From assembly GCA_036502625.1 (NCBI GenBank), contig DASXYG010000074.1, forward strand, positions 1-64,000: a stretch of 64,000 nucleotides of DNA, written 5' to 3'. The position numbers and the translations under genes were made by a program. The stretch's first letter is position 1. Each line of letters begins with the position of its first letter. The DNA is from DASXYG01 sp036502625. GTDB lineage: Bacteria; Actinomycetota; Actinomycetes; Streptosporangiales; Streptosporangiaceae. Shown here in pieces: positions 16,196-23,992 of this stretch. Under the pieces are notes generated by a model, which was given only the letters and a program-made list of their open reading frames with translations, was not told the origin of the DNA and searched no databases.

Positions 16196-17032
16196 CTACC
16201 CCACCGGAGACTGGGTGCCCAGGACCGCGATCAACGCGAGGCGTTCCGCGTCGAGAGTGCTCGGCTCCGCTGTGTAGACCATGATGCGCAGGTCGGCGCC
16301 GCGGACCGTGAGGACGTCGCAGTCCAGCGTGACGGCGCCCGCGCGGGGGTGGTCGACGGTCTTGCGGGACTCCTCGTGGTGGCCGACCGTGCCGGAGTCC
16401 CACAGCTCCGCGAAGCCGTCGCCGTGCGTGCGCAGATCGGCGATCAGGCGGCGCAGCTCGCGGTCCTTGGGGTAGCGGCTCGTGGTGGCGCGGAGGTCGC
16501 CGACCAGTGCCGCGCGCAGCGACCGCAGGGACGCCTCGGTGTGCCGCACCGGGCCGGGCGGGCCGACGAAGTTGCGCCACACCCCGTTGCGCTCGTGGCC
16601 GCGCCACCCGGACGGGTCGCCCATCAGCGCGGCGTACACCGGGTTGGCCAGCAGCAGCGTCCACTTCGCGTCGTACACCCCGACCGCGGCGCCGGACAGC
16701 CGGTCCAGCATGCGCTGCACGCTCGGCGTCACGTACGCGGGAACGGTGTCCGGGCCCGGCGGCACCAGGCCCGCCGTACGGAACAGGTGGGCGCGCTGCT
16801 CGGCGGTCAGCCGCAGCGCACGCGCCAGTGCCTCCACCACCTGGCCGGACGGGTTGACCGCGCGGCCCTGCTCCAGGCGCGTGACGTAGTCGACGGAGAT
16901 GCCGGCCAGCAGCGCGAGCTCCTCGCGGCGCAGCCCGGCCGCGCGCCGCCGCCCACCCGCGGGCAGCCCCGCCGCCTCGGGCGCCACCCGGTCGCGCCAC
17001 CGCCGCACCGCCGCACCGAACTCCGCCGTCAT
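16196..17032 (-). CDS. XRE-family regulator with MmyB-like sensor domain
   Basis: A 278-residue protein with an N-terminal helix-turn-helix (GLRREELALLAGISVDYVTRLEQGRAVNPSGQVVEAL, about residues 32-68) joined to an MmyB-like PAS-fold ligand-binding domain (AYVTPSVQRMLDRL...GVYDAKWTLLLANPVYAALMGD). Such regulators often stand divergent to an SDR oxidoreductase that they control, exactly the situation here. I start it at ATG 17032; an ATG-containing frame a few codons further upstream (17053) exists but the start region is duplicated in tandem (see repeat). The stop of a preceding mini-ORF overlaps this ATG. Confidence 0.88.
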   Translation of the reverse strand: MTAEFGAAVRRWRDRVAPEAAGLPAGGRRRAAGLRREELALLAGISVDYVTRLEQGRAVNPSGQVVEALARALRLTAEQRAHLFRTAGLVPPGPDTVPAYVTPSVQRMLDRLSGAAVGVYDAKWTLLLANPVYAALMGDPSGWRGHERNGVWRNFVGPPGPVRHTEASLRSLRAALVGDLRATTSRYPKDRELRRLIADLRTHGDGFAELWDSGTVGHHEESRKTVDHPRAGAVTLDCDVLTVRGADLRIMVYTAEPSTLDAERLALIAVLGTQSPVG

Positions 17033-17088
17033 GGTGTCCACCCCGTCCTGCACGGCGGCGTTCTCCCGGAACCGAACTCCTCCGTCAC
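17029..17088 (-). CDS. Mini-ORF 2 (19 residues) overlapping the regulator start
   Basis: Starting at the GTG of repeat copy 2, the frame reads VTEEFGSGRTPPCRTGWTP and stops at TGA overlapping the regulator ATG (ATGA). A GGATGGAC element lies a few bases before the GTG. It is similar to mini-ORF 1 and to the first codons of the regulator itself (MTAEFG). Because 56 is not a multiple of three, every duplicated start falls into a frame that ends at the next start. It could be a translated leader peptide or simply a by-product of duplication. Confidence 0.4.
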   Translation of the reverse strand: MTEEFGSGRTPPCRTGWTP

Positions 17089-17144
17089 GCTGTCCATCCT
17101 GCCCCGTACGGCGACGTTCTCCCGGAACCGAACTCCCCCGTCAT
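17085..17144 (-). CDS. Mini-ORF 1 (19 residues) chained to mini-ORF 2
   Basis: From the ATG of repeat copy 3 the frame reads MTGEFGSGRTSPYGAGWTA and ends in TGA overlapping the GTG of mini-ORF 2 (GTGA). A GGATGGACC element precedes the ATG. Together the two mini-ORFs and the regulator form a chain of stop/start overlaps that would allow ribosomes to reinitiate step by step. No function is known to me; expression is unproven. Confidence 0.38.
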   Translation of the reverse strand: MTGEFGSGRTSPYGAGWTA

Positions 17145-17246
17145 ACGGTCCATCCTGCCCCGTGCGGCGGCGTCTTTCCTGGTACTGACACTCCCAGGAA
17201 AACCGGGCCGCTGGCTGCGCGTACCGCGGCGCCGCACGATGAGGAC

Positions 17247-17954
17247 ATGACCACGACACTGATCACCGGGGCGAACAAGGGCCTCGGCTACGAGACCGCG
17301 CGGCGGCTCATCGCCGCCGGCCACACCGTGTACGTCGGCAGCCGCGACGCCGAGCGCGGGCGCCGCGCCGCCGCCGAGCTGGGGGCGCGCACCGTCGCCA
17401 TCGACGTCACCGACGACGCGTCCGTCGCCGCGGCCGTCCGCACGATCGAGGCCGGCGGCGGCCTGGACGTCCTCGTCAACAACGCCGGCATCGAGAGCCG
17501 CGGGCCCGGCAACTCCATCGTCGGCGCCGCCGACCTCACCGCCGAGGACATGCGCACCACGTTCGAGACGAACGTCTTCGGCACCGTCCGCGTCACGCAC
17601 GCGTTCCTGCCGCTGCTCGGCCGCTCGCCCGCGCCGGTCATCGTCAACCTCAGCAGCGGCCTGGCCTCGCTGACCGCGCTGTCCACGCCCGGGAACCCCG
17701 CCTCCGCGTATCCGGGCGTCGCGTACCCGGCGTCGAAGGCGGCCGTCAACATGCTGACCGTGCAGTACGCCAAGGCGTTCCCCGGCTTCCGGATCAACGC
17801 GGTCGAGCCCGGCTTCACCAGGACCGACCTCAACGGCAACACCGGGATCCAGACCGTGGAGGAGGGCGCGGAGGTCATCGTACGGATGGCGCAGGTGCCA
17901 CCGGACGGCCCCACCGGCACGTTCACCCACGCCAGCGGCCCGCTGCCCTGGTGA
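17247..17954 (+). CDS. Short-chain dehydrogenase/reductase (SDR)
   Basis: A 235-residue classical SDR using NAD(P)H. The nucleotide site is TGANKGLG (residues 7-14), followed by VNNAG and the catalytic YPASK (Tyr/Lys), with Ser in NLSSGLASL. The short length and GYETARRLIAAGHTVYVGSRD resemble carbonyl reductase-like SDRs often found beside XRE/MmyB regulators, as here (divergent, sharing a spacer of about 215 bp that includes the 56-bp repeats). Substrate unknown. A hairpin at 18029-18068 likely ends transcription. Confidence 0.9.
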   Translation: MTTTLITGANKGLGYETARRLIAAGHTVYVGSRDAERGRRAAAELGARTVAIDVTDDASVAAAVRTIEAGGGLDVLVNNAGIESRGPGNSIVGAADLTAEDMRTTFETNVFGTVRVTHAFLPLLGRSPAPVIVNLSSGLASLTALSTPGNPASAYPGVAYPASKAAVNMLTVQYAKAFPGFRINAVEPGFTRTDLNGNTGIQTVEEGAEVIVRMAQVPPDGPTGTFTHASGPLPW

Positions 17955-18028
17955 CCTGCGCCGATGGAAACCGCCGCCGCGACCGTGTGTGACCGTACGA
18001 TCACCCGGGTAGGGCGGCCTGCGACGAT

Positions 18029-18068
18029 GACGCCCCGGGACGCGGCCAACCACGCGCACCGGGGCGTC
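18029..18068. terminator. Bidirectional hairpin between SDR and cobN
   Basis: GACGCCCCGG (18029-18038) pairs perfectly with CCGGGGCGTC (18059-18068), leaving a 20-base loop. It lies 75 bp after the SDR stop and 10 bp before the converging cobN stop. There is no U-run on either side, which is common for GC-rich actinobacterial terminators. Confidence 0.65.
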
Positions 18069-18077
18069 GTCATGTCC

Positions 18078-21000
18078 TCAGTCCGGGTCCGCGCCCTCCA
18101 GGTCGCCCTCCAGGGACAGGTACGTGTCGCGCAGCCGGTCCAGGGTCGCCGGGTCCGGCCGCGCCCACAGGCCGCGGTCGGCGGCCTCCAGGAGCCGCTC
18201 GGTCATGCCGCGCAGCGCCCACGGGTTGGAGCGTGCCACGAAGTCGCGGGTCTCGGGGTCGAAGACGTACGCCTCGGCGAGCTTCTCGTACATCCAGTCG
18301 TCCACCACGCCCGCCGTGGCGTCGTAGCCGAACAGGTAGTCCACGGTCGCGGCCAGCTCGAAGGCGCCCTTGTAGCCGTGGCGGCGCATCGCGGCGATCC
18401 ACCGCGGGTTCACCACCCGGGCGCGGAACACCCGGCGGGTCTCCTCGCCCAGCGTGCGGGTGCGGACCGCGTCCGGCACGGCGGAGTCGCCGACGTACGC
18501 GGCGGGCGCGGCGCCGGTGAGCGTGCGCACCATGGCGATCATGCCGCCGTGGTACTGGAAGTAGTCGTCGGAGTCGACGATGTCGTGCTCGCGGGTGTCC
18601 TGGTTCTTCACGGCCACGGAGATGCGCGCGAACGAGGCGCGCATGTCCGCGCGGGCGTCGCGGCCGTCGAGGCCCCGGCCGTACGCGTAGCCGCCCCACA
18701 CCTCGTACACGCGCGCCAGGTCGGCGTCGTCGCGCCAGTTGCGGGCGTCGATCAGCGGGAGCAGGCCCGCGCCGTACGCGCCGGGCGCTGATCCGAAGAT
18801 GCGGGTGGTGGCGCGGCGCCAGTCACCGTGGCCGTCGTGGTCGGCGAGGGCGTGCGCGCGGACGTAGTTGTACTCGGGGGCCTCGTCCAGGTCGGCGACC
18901 GCGCGTACGGCATCGTCCAGGAGGGTGATGACGTGCGGGAACGCGTCGCGGAAGAAGCCGGAGATGCGGAGGGTGACGTCCACGCGGGGGCGGGCGAGCT
19001 CGGCGGCGGGGACGATCGCGAACCCGGTGACGCGGCGTGAGGCGTCGTCCCAGACGGGCCGGCATCCGAGGAGGGCGAGGGCCTCGGCGATGTCGTCGCC
19101 CTGGGTGCGCATCGCCGCGGTGCCCCACACGGTGAGCCCGACCGACGCGGGGTAGGCGCCGGTGTCGGCCAGGTGGCGGGCCAGGAGGGAGTCCGCGAGG
19201 GCGCGGCCGGTGTCCCAGGAGTTGCGCGACGGGATCGCCTTGGGGTCGACGGAGTAGAAGTTCCGGCCGGTCGGGAGCACGTTCACCAGCCCCCGGGTGG
19301 GCGACCCGGACGGCCCCGGCGGCACGAACCCCCCGCCGAGCGCGTGCACGATGGCCCCGATCTCCCGCCCGGTCCCGTCAAGCCGCGGCACGACCTCGGC
19401 GGCGGCGAACTCCAGCACCCGCACGACATCCGGCACGTCCCGCCCGAGCACCTCCGCGCACACCCCGTCCACCGCGCCCGCCGCCCACCCCCGCTCCTCC
19501 ATCCCGGCAACAAGCCGCCGCGCGACCGCCTCAACCAAATCCACCGCATCCGACGCCGTACGGGCAGGGAGAGGGGTTCGGGGGTTCTCCCCGTCCCCGC
19601 CGTCCCCGCCGTCCCCGCGCCGAGGATCCTCCGCCGGGGCGGCCGGGGCATGGCTTTCCCCTCCCCCCGCCTCCGCCCTCGCGAGCTCCGCCGGGATGGA
19701 CGCGAGCGCCGCCTCGCCGCCATCACGCGCATCCCCCTCCGCACCACCGCGCTGGGCGGCACCGCCGGGAGCGCGCTCTCCGCCTCCCGCGGGGGCGCCC
19801 CCCGCCGCGGCGCCGGAGGCACGGGAGGCGCTCCCTCCGTCCGCCGCCCGCGTCAGCTCGGGCGGGATCTCCGCGGTGCCAGGCCCCCTGTCTCCCGAGA
19901 GTGGCGGCCCCGCCGGGACGCCGGAGCCGCTCCCTCCCCCCGCCACCACGGGAGGAGGCTCCACGGGGGCGGGCCCCTCTTCTCCTCCCGCCTCCGCCTC
20001 CGCGAGCTTCGCCGAGATGGCGGCCGGGGCGCCAGGTGAGGCGGCGGCGCTCGCTCTCCCCGCCACCACGGGCGGGTTCCCTGAAGGGGCGGGGGAAGGG
20101 GTTCGCGCTTCGCCCTCCGGCGGGGTGCCGGGGGCACGGGAGGCGCTCCCTTCCTCCGCCACCTCAGGTGGGTTCTCCGTGGGGGCGGAGGAAGAGAGAG
20201 GGGTACGCGCTTCGCCCTCCGTGGGGGCGGGGGGAGAGGGAGGGGTACGCAGGTGGCCCTCCGGCGGGGGGTCTGGGGTGTGCGCTCCTCCCGCCACCCG
20301 CACCAGCTCAGCCGGGATGGTGGCCGGGGCGCCGGGTTCCGTGAGGAGGGTTTGTTCGTCTAGGGCGTATGCCGTGGAGAGGGCGGCTCGGAGGCCGGGG
20401 ACCGCGCCTGTGCGGCCGCCCCAGATCTGGGACGCGCGGAGGATGGCGAGGAGGAGGTTGACTCGGGGCTCGCCCTCCGGGATCTGGCCCAGGATGTGGA
20501 GGCCGTCGCGGATTTGGACGTCCTTGATCTCGCACAGGTAGCCGTCGATGTGCAGGACGAAGTCGTCGAACTCGGCGGCGTCCGGCGGGGCGTCCACGGA
20601 CAGGTCGTGGTGGAGCTCGGCCGTACGGACCAGGTCCCAGATCTGCTCCCGCACGGCGGGGAGCTTGTCCGGGTCGAGGTCGGCCACCTGGGCGTACTCG
20701 TCCAGGGCCTGCTCCAGCTTGGCCAGGTCGCCGTAGGTGTCGGCGCGGGCCATCGGCGGCACCAGGTGGTCCACGACCGCGGCGTGCCCGCGCCGCTTGG
20801 CCTGCGTGCCCTCGCCCGGGTCGTTGACGATGAACGGGTACACCAGCGGCAGGTTCCCCAGCGCCGCGTCGGGCGCGCTGTCGGCGGCCAGCCCCAGCCC
20901 CTTCCCGGGCAGCCACTCCAGCGTGCCGTGCTTGCCGAGGTGCACCACCGCGTGCGCGCCGAACTCCCGCTCCAGCCACCGGTACGCGGCCAGGTAGTGG

Positions 21001-22460
21001 TGCGACGGCGGCAGGTCGGGGTCGTGGTAGATCGCCACCGGGTTCTCCCCGAACCCGCGCGGCGGCTGGATCATCAGCACCACGTTCCCGTACCGCAGCG
21101 CCGCCACCACGATCGCGGGCTCCCCGCCCTGGTCGTCGACGTACAGCTCGCCGGGCGGGTCTCCCCAGTGCGCGCGCACCCGCTCGCGCAGCGCCTCCGG
21201 CAGCTCGCCGAACCAGCGCCCGTACGCGGACGCCGGCACCCGCACGTCGGCGGCGGCGAGCTGCTCCTCGGTGAGCCACTCCACGTCGTGGCCGCCCGCG
21301 GCGATGAGCGTGTGGATGAGCGTGTCGCCGTCCTCGGGGTGGTCGGCGACCGTGTAGCCCGCGTCGCGCAGCGCGGCCAGCAGCCGTACGGCGCTGGCCG
21401 GGGTGTCGAGGCCGACGGCGTTGCCGACGCGGGCGTGCTTGGTCGGGTACGACGACAGCATGATCGCCAGGCGCCGCTGTTCCGGCGGGGTGTGCCGCAG
21501 CCGGGCGTGCGCGGCGGCGATCCCGGCGACCCGGGCGGCCCGCTCGGGGTCGGCGCGGTAGACGGGGACGCCGTCCGGGCCGGGCTCCTTGAACGAGAAC
21601 GGGACGCTGATCAGCCGCCCGTCGAACTCCGGCACGGCGACCTGGGTGGCGGCGTCCATTGGCGACAGCGCCGCGGTGGACTCCGCCCACACGGCGCGGC
21701 TGGTGGTGAGGCACAGGCCCTGGATGAGCGGCACGTCGAGGGCGGCGAGCGCGCCCGCGTCCCACGCCTCGTCGTCACCGCCCGCGCTCGCCCCGGACGC
21801 CGCGCCTGCCACGCCCCCGGCCGCGAGCACCGTCACCACGATCGCGTCCGCCGCGCGCAGCAGGTCCACGAGGCCGTCGTCCGGGTCGCGCAGCGAGGCG
21901 CAGAACACCGGCAGCGGCGCGGCCCCGGCGTCCTCGACCGCGTCGCACAGCGCGTCCACGAACGCGGTGTTCCCGGCGAGCTCGTGCGCCCGGTAGTACA
22001 CGACCGCGACCACCGGACGCCCCGGACCCGCGCCGGGCGCGGGCCGCTCGTGGACGCCGTACGCGGGCATCGGCTCCGGCGGCGGGAACGCCTCGCCGGT
22101 GAGCAGGATCGTGTCGGACAGGAACGCGTGCAGCGCGCGCAGGTTCCGTACGCCGCCCTCCGCCAGGTACGCCAGCGCCTGCGTGGCGAGGCCGGCCGGG
22201 ACGGTGGAGTGCGCCATGAGGCCGGCGTCCGGCGCGGCCTCGCCGCCCAGGGCCACCAGCGGCACACCGCGGGCGCGCAGCGCGGCGAGGCCGTCCTCCC
22301 AGGCCGCGACGCCGCCGAGCAGCCGGACGACCACGACCTGGACACCGTCGAGCAGCCGGTCGAGGTCGCCGGGCTCGACGCGGGAGGGGTTGGCGACCCG
22401 GAACCCCGCCTGGCGTGCGGCGAGCAGCTCGGTGTCGGCGGTCGAGAAAAGCGCGATCAC
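18078..22460 (-). CDS. cobN: Cobaltochelatase subunit CobN with long repetitive insert
   Basis: A 1,460-residue large subunit of the ATP-dependent cobaltochelatase, which inserts Co2+ into the corrin ring in the aerobic cobalamin pathway with a CobS/CobT or ChlID-type partner. CobN/BchH core signatures include SSYPTKHARVGNAVG (about 336-350), VHLGKHGTLEWLPGK (506-520), VNDPGEGTQAKRRGHA (545-560) and, near the end, NPRWIAAMRRHGYKG. The usual length is about 1,200; the excess is a Pro/Ala/Gly/Glu-rich segment at about residues 709-966 between the two conserved halves. GTG 22460 follows GGAGGA. A cobalamin riboswitch lies directly upstream. No other cob gene is in the window. Confidence 0.93.
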   Translation of the reverse strand: MIALFSTADTELLAARQAGFRVANPSRVEPGDLDRLLDGVQVVVVRLLGGVAAWEDGLAALRARGVPLVALGGEAAPDAGLMAHSTVPAGLATQALAYLAEGGVRNLRALHAFLSDTILLTGEAFPPPEPMPAYGVHERPAPGAGPGRPVVAVVYYRAHELAGNTAFVDALCDAVEDAGAAPLPVFCASLRDPDDGLVDLLRAADAIVVTVLAAGGVAGAASGASAGGDDEAWDAGALAALDVPLIQGLCLTTSRAVWAESTAALSPMDAATQVAVPEFDGRLISVPFSFKEPGPDGVPVYRADPERAARVAGIAAAHARLRHTPPEQRRLAIMLSSYPTKHARVGNAVGLDTPASAVRLLAALRDAGYTVADHPEDGDTLIHTLIAAGGHDVEWLTEEQLAAADVRVPASAYGRWFGELPEALRERVRAHWGDPPGELYVDDQGGEPAIVVAALRYGNVVLMIQPPRGFGENPVAIYHDPDLPPSHHYLAAYRWLEREFGAHAVVHLGKHGTLEWLPGKGLGLAADSAPDAALGNLPLVYPFIVNDPGEGTQAKRRGHAAVVDHLVPPMARADTYGDLAKLEQALDEYAQVADLDPDKLPAVREQIWDLVRTAELHHDLSVDAPPDAAEFDDFVLHIDGYLCEIKDVQIRDGLHILGQIPEGEPRVNLLLAILRASQIWGGRTGAVPGLRAALSTAYALDEQTLLTEPGAPATIPAELVRVAGGAHTPDPPPEGHLRTPPSPPAPTEGEARTPLSSSAPTENPPEVAEEGSASRAPGTPPEGEARTPSPAPSGNPPVVAGRASAAASPGAPAAISAKLAEAEAGGEEGPAPVEPPPVVAGGGSGSGVPAGPPLSGDRGPGTAEIPPELTRAADGGSASRASGAAAGGAPAGGGERAPGGAAQRGGAEGDARDGGEAALASIPAELARAEAGGGESHAPAAPAEDPRRGDGGDGGDGENPRTPLPARTASDAVDLVEAVARRLVAGMEERGWAAGAVDGVCAEVLGRDVPDVVRVLEFAAAEVVPRLDGTGREIGAIVHALGGGFVPPGPSGSPTRGLVNVLPTGRNFYSVDPKAIPSRNSWDTGRALADSLLARHLADTGAYPASVGLTVWGTAAMRTQGDDIAEALALLGCRPVWDDASRRVTGFAIVPAAELARPRVDVTLRISGFFRDAFPHVITLLDDAVRAVADLDEAPEYNYVRAHALADHDGHGDWRRATTRIFGSAPGAYGAGLLPLIDARNWRDDADLARVYEVWGGYAYGRGLDGRDARADMRASFARISVAVKNQDTREHDIVDSDDYFQYHGGMIAMVRTLTGAAPAAYVGDSAVPDAVRTRTLGEETRRVFRARVVNPRWIAAMRRHGYKGAFELAATVDYLFGYDATAGVVDDWMYEKLAEAYVFDPETRDFVARSNPWALRGMTERLLEAADRGLWARPDPATLDRLRDTYLSLEGDLEGADPD
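19563..20336 (-). repeat. Low-complexity degenerate repeat segment inside cobN
   Basis: This stretch encodes about 258 residues dominated by Pro, Ala, Gly, Glu and Ser. Four degenerate copies of one motif recur: ATIPAELVRVAGG, AAISAKLAEAEAGG, AEIPPELTRAADGG and ASIPAELARAEAGGG, interspersed with PPEGEARTP and NPPxVA units. The reading frame stays open, so it is an expressed linker expansion rather than a broken gene. Its DNA on the plus strand shows repeated CTCCCTCC/CGGGGG blocks. Confidence 0.8.
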
Positions 22461-22504
22461 GCTCGGTCCTCCGTTCGGGGTCCGCGCCCCGTTTCGGTCC
22501 GGTG

Positions 22505-22672
22505 GTCCGGCGGCGTGAAGTCTCCTGACTCAGGGATCGCCGCCGCACCCGCGCCTTCCAGCCGTACGGCCGTGGCCCGTGCACGCCGGGTGCGACTTCC
22601 CCTTCACAGTGGCGGGACCGTCCCGGATTCGCACCGGGTTCCTTCCGCGCCGCCACCGGCAGTGTAGGCCGC
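22505..22672 (-). promoter_or_regulatory. Cobalamin (AdoCbl) riboswitch
   Basis: Read on the minus strand, the region holds the classic landmarks in order: the 5' part with GGAACCCGGTGCGAATCCGGG, then ACGGTCCCGCCACTGTGA, and at the 3' end GAGTCAGGAGACTTCACGCC. It ends about 45 bases before the cobN GTG. Between the aptamer and the ribosome site, CGGGG-CGCGGA-CCCCG can form a hairpin just before AACGGAGGA and may act in the expression platform. Cobalamin binding would be expected to shut down cobN. Confidence 0.93.
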
Positions 22673-22777
22673 GGCAGTGCGGCGTCCGCGTACGGCGGGG
22701 GCGGCGCGGGGAACGGGCTGGTCACCGTGGTTCAATGTGCGGGCCTGAGATCACCTGCGACGGCCGGGAGGGTGTCC

Positions 22778-23965
22778 GTGCGGCTGGAGGGCGTCACCGT
22801 CTGGGACGGCGACCGGCTGGTCGGCGCCGCCGACGTCACCCTGGACGGCGACCGCGTCGCCGAGGTCGCGCCGGTGCCCGGGCCGCGCGCGGACGGGCTC
22901 GCGCTCATCCCCGGCCTGGTCGACACCCACGTCCACCTCACCGACCCCGCCGTGCCGGGCGACTACACGACGTTCACGTGGCCGCTGGTCACGCCGGTGG
23001 CCGACCGCACACTGCACGCCCTGGCCAACGCGCGCGCCGCGCTGGAAAGCGGCGTCACCACGATGCGCGACATGGCCAGCGACGAACGGCCCATCGCTTT
23101 GCGCCGCGCGTTCGACGCGGGCCTGGTCGCCGGGCCGCGGGTGCTGGCGTACGGCGTGGTCAACATGACCGCGGGCCACCACGACATGTTCACCCCCGCG
23201 GGCGCGCCGGTGCGGCCGGAGACCGCGGACGGCCCGGACGCCTGCCGCGCCCTGGTCAGGAAGCACGCGCGCGCAGGCGTGGACGGCATCAAGATGATGA
23301 CCAGCGGCGGCGTGCTGTCCACCGGCGACCGCAGCGGCTGGCGGAACTACACCGCCGCGGAGATCGCCGCGATCACCGACGAGGCGCACGCCCTGGGCCT
23401 GCCCGTCGCCGCGCACGCGCACAGCGAGGCCGGCATCGCCGCGGCGCTGGACGGCGGCGCCGACTCCCTGGAGCACGCCACGCTGATCAGCGAGGAGCAG
23501 GCGCGCGCGGCCGCCGCGCGGGGCGTGACGGCCGCGCCGACGCTGCTGATCAACGACCGCATCGCCGACGGCAGCGCCGGGGCCACCGCCGAGAGCCGGG
23601 ACAAGGCCGCCGCGCTGGTCGCCGCCCGCGACGCGAAGCTGCGGCGCGCCGCGGACCTGGGCGTACGGTTCGTGCTCGGCACCGACTGCAACGCCACGAT
23701 CAACCCGTTCGGCGCGGCCATGCCGGAACTGGCCCGCATGCGCGACGTCCTCGGCTACGACGACGAGCAAGCGCTGCGCGCGGGCACCTCCGACGCGGCG
23801 GACGCCCTCGGCCTGGGCGACCGCGTCGGCCGGATCACCCCCGGCCGCGCCGCCGACCTCCTCCTCGTCCGCGGCCGCCCGTGGGCCGACATCACCGACC
23901 TCACGGCGGCGAACCTCGTCGCCGTCATCTCCCGCGGCACCCTGGCCTACGGCACCCTGTCCTGA
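22778..23965 (+). CDS. Metal-dependent amidohydrolase family protein
   Basis: A 395-residue TIM-barrel amidohydrolase of the imidazolonepropionase/prolidase-like branch. Metal ligands are visible in DTHVHL (after GLIPGLV), the carboxylated Lys is in DGIKMMTSGG, further His in AHAHSEAG and SLEHATL, and Asp in LGTDCN. I choose GTG 22778 because GGGAGG precedes it by six bases. It is followed after 27 bp by a DUF3100 membrane protein gene; this two-gene pairing suggests transport of the amidohydrolase substrate or product. Substrate unknown. Confidence 0.87.
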   Translation: MRLEGVTVWDGDRLVGAADVTLDGDRVAEVAPVPGPRADGLALIPGLVDTHVHLTDPAVPGDYTTFTWPLVTPVADRTLHALANARAALESGVTTMRDMASDERPIALRRAFDAGLVAGPRVLAYGVVNMTAGHHDMFTPAGAPVRPETADGPDACRALVRKHARAGVDGIKMMTSGGVLSTGDRSGWRNYTAAEIAAITDEAHALGLPVAAHAHSEAGIAAALDGGADSLEHATLISEEQARAAAARGVTAAPTLLINDRIADGSAGATAESRDKAAALVAARDAKLRRAADLGVRFVLGTDCNATINPFGAAMPELARMRDVLGYDDEQALRAGTSDAADALGLGDRVGRITPGRAADLLLVRGRPWADITDLTAANLVAVISRGTLAYGTLS

Positions 23966-23992
23966 CCCTCCTCTTCCCCCGTGGAGTGCCCC

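Larger units (their letters stand above)
17016..17183. repeat. Three tandem 56-bp repeats covering the XRE regulator start
   Basis: Copies run 17016-17071, 17072-17127 and 17128-about 17183, period exactly 56 bp. Each holds (on the minus strand) a TTCCGGGAGAACG block, a GGATGGAC-like ribosome site and a start-like codon followed by ACGG-GGAGTTCGG. Copy 1 contains the real ATG of the regulator; copy 2 has GTG and copy 3 ATG at the equivalent place. Copies 2 and 3 are nearly identical for 45 bp; copy 3 decays at its far end. This is a tandem duplication of a translation start region. Confidence 0.9.

Noticed and set aside
17016..17183. CRISPR-like repeat array
   Set aside because: The 56-bp units are tandem with no unique spacers and overlap a gene start; no cas genes are near.
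18078..22460. cobN as a pseudogene because of the low-complexity middle
   Set aside because: The frame stays open for 1,460 codons and both conserved halves are intact, so it is an insertion, not decay.
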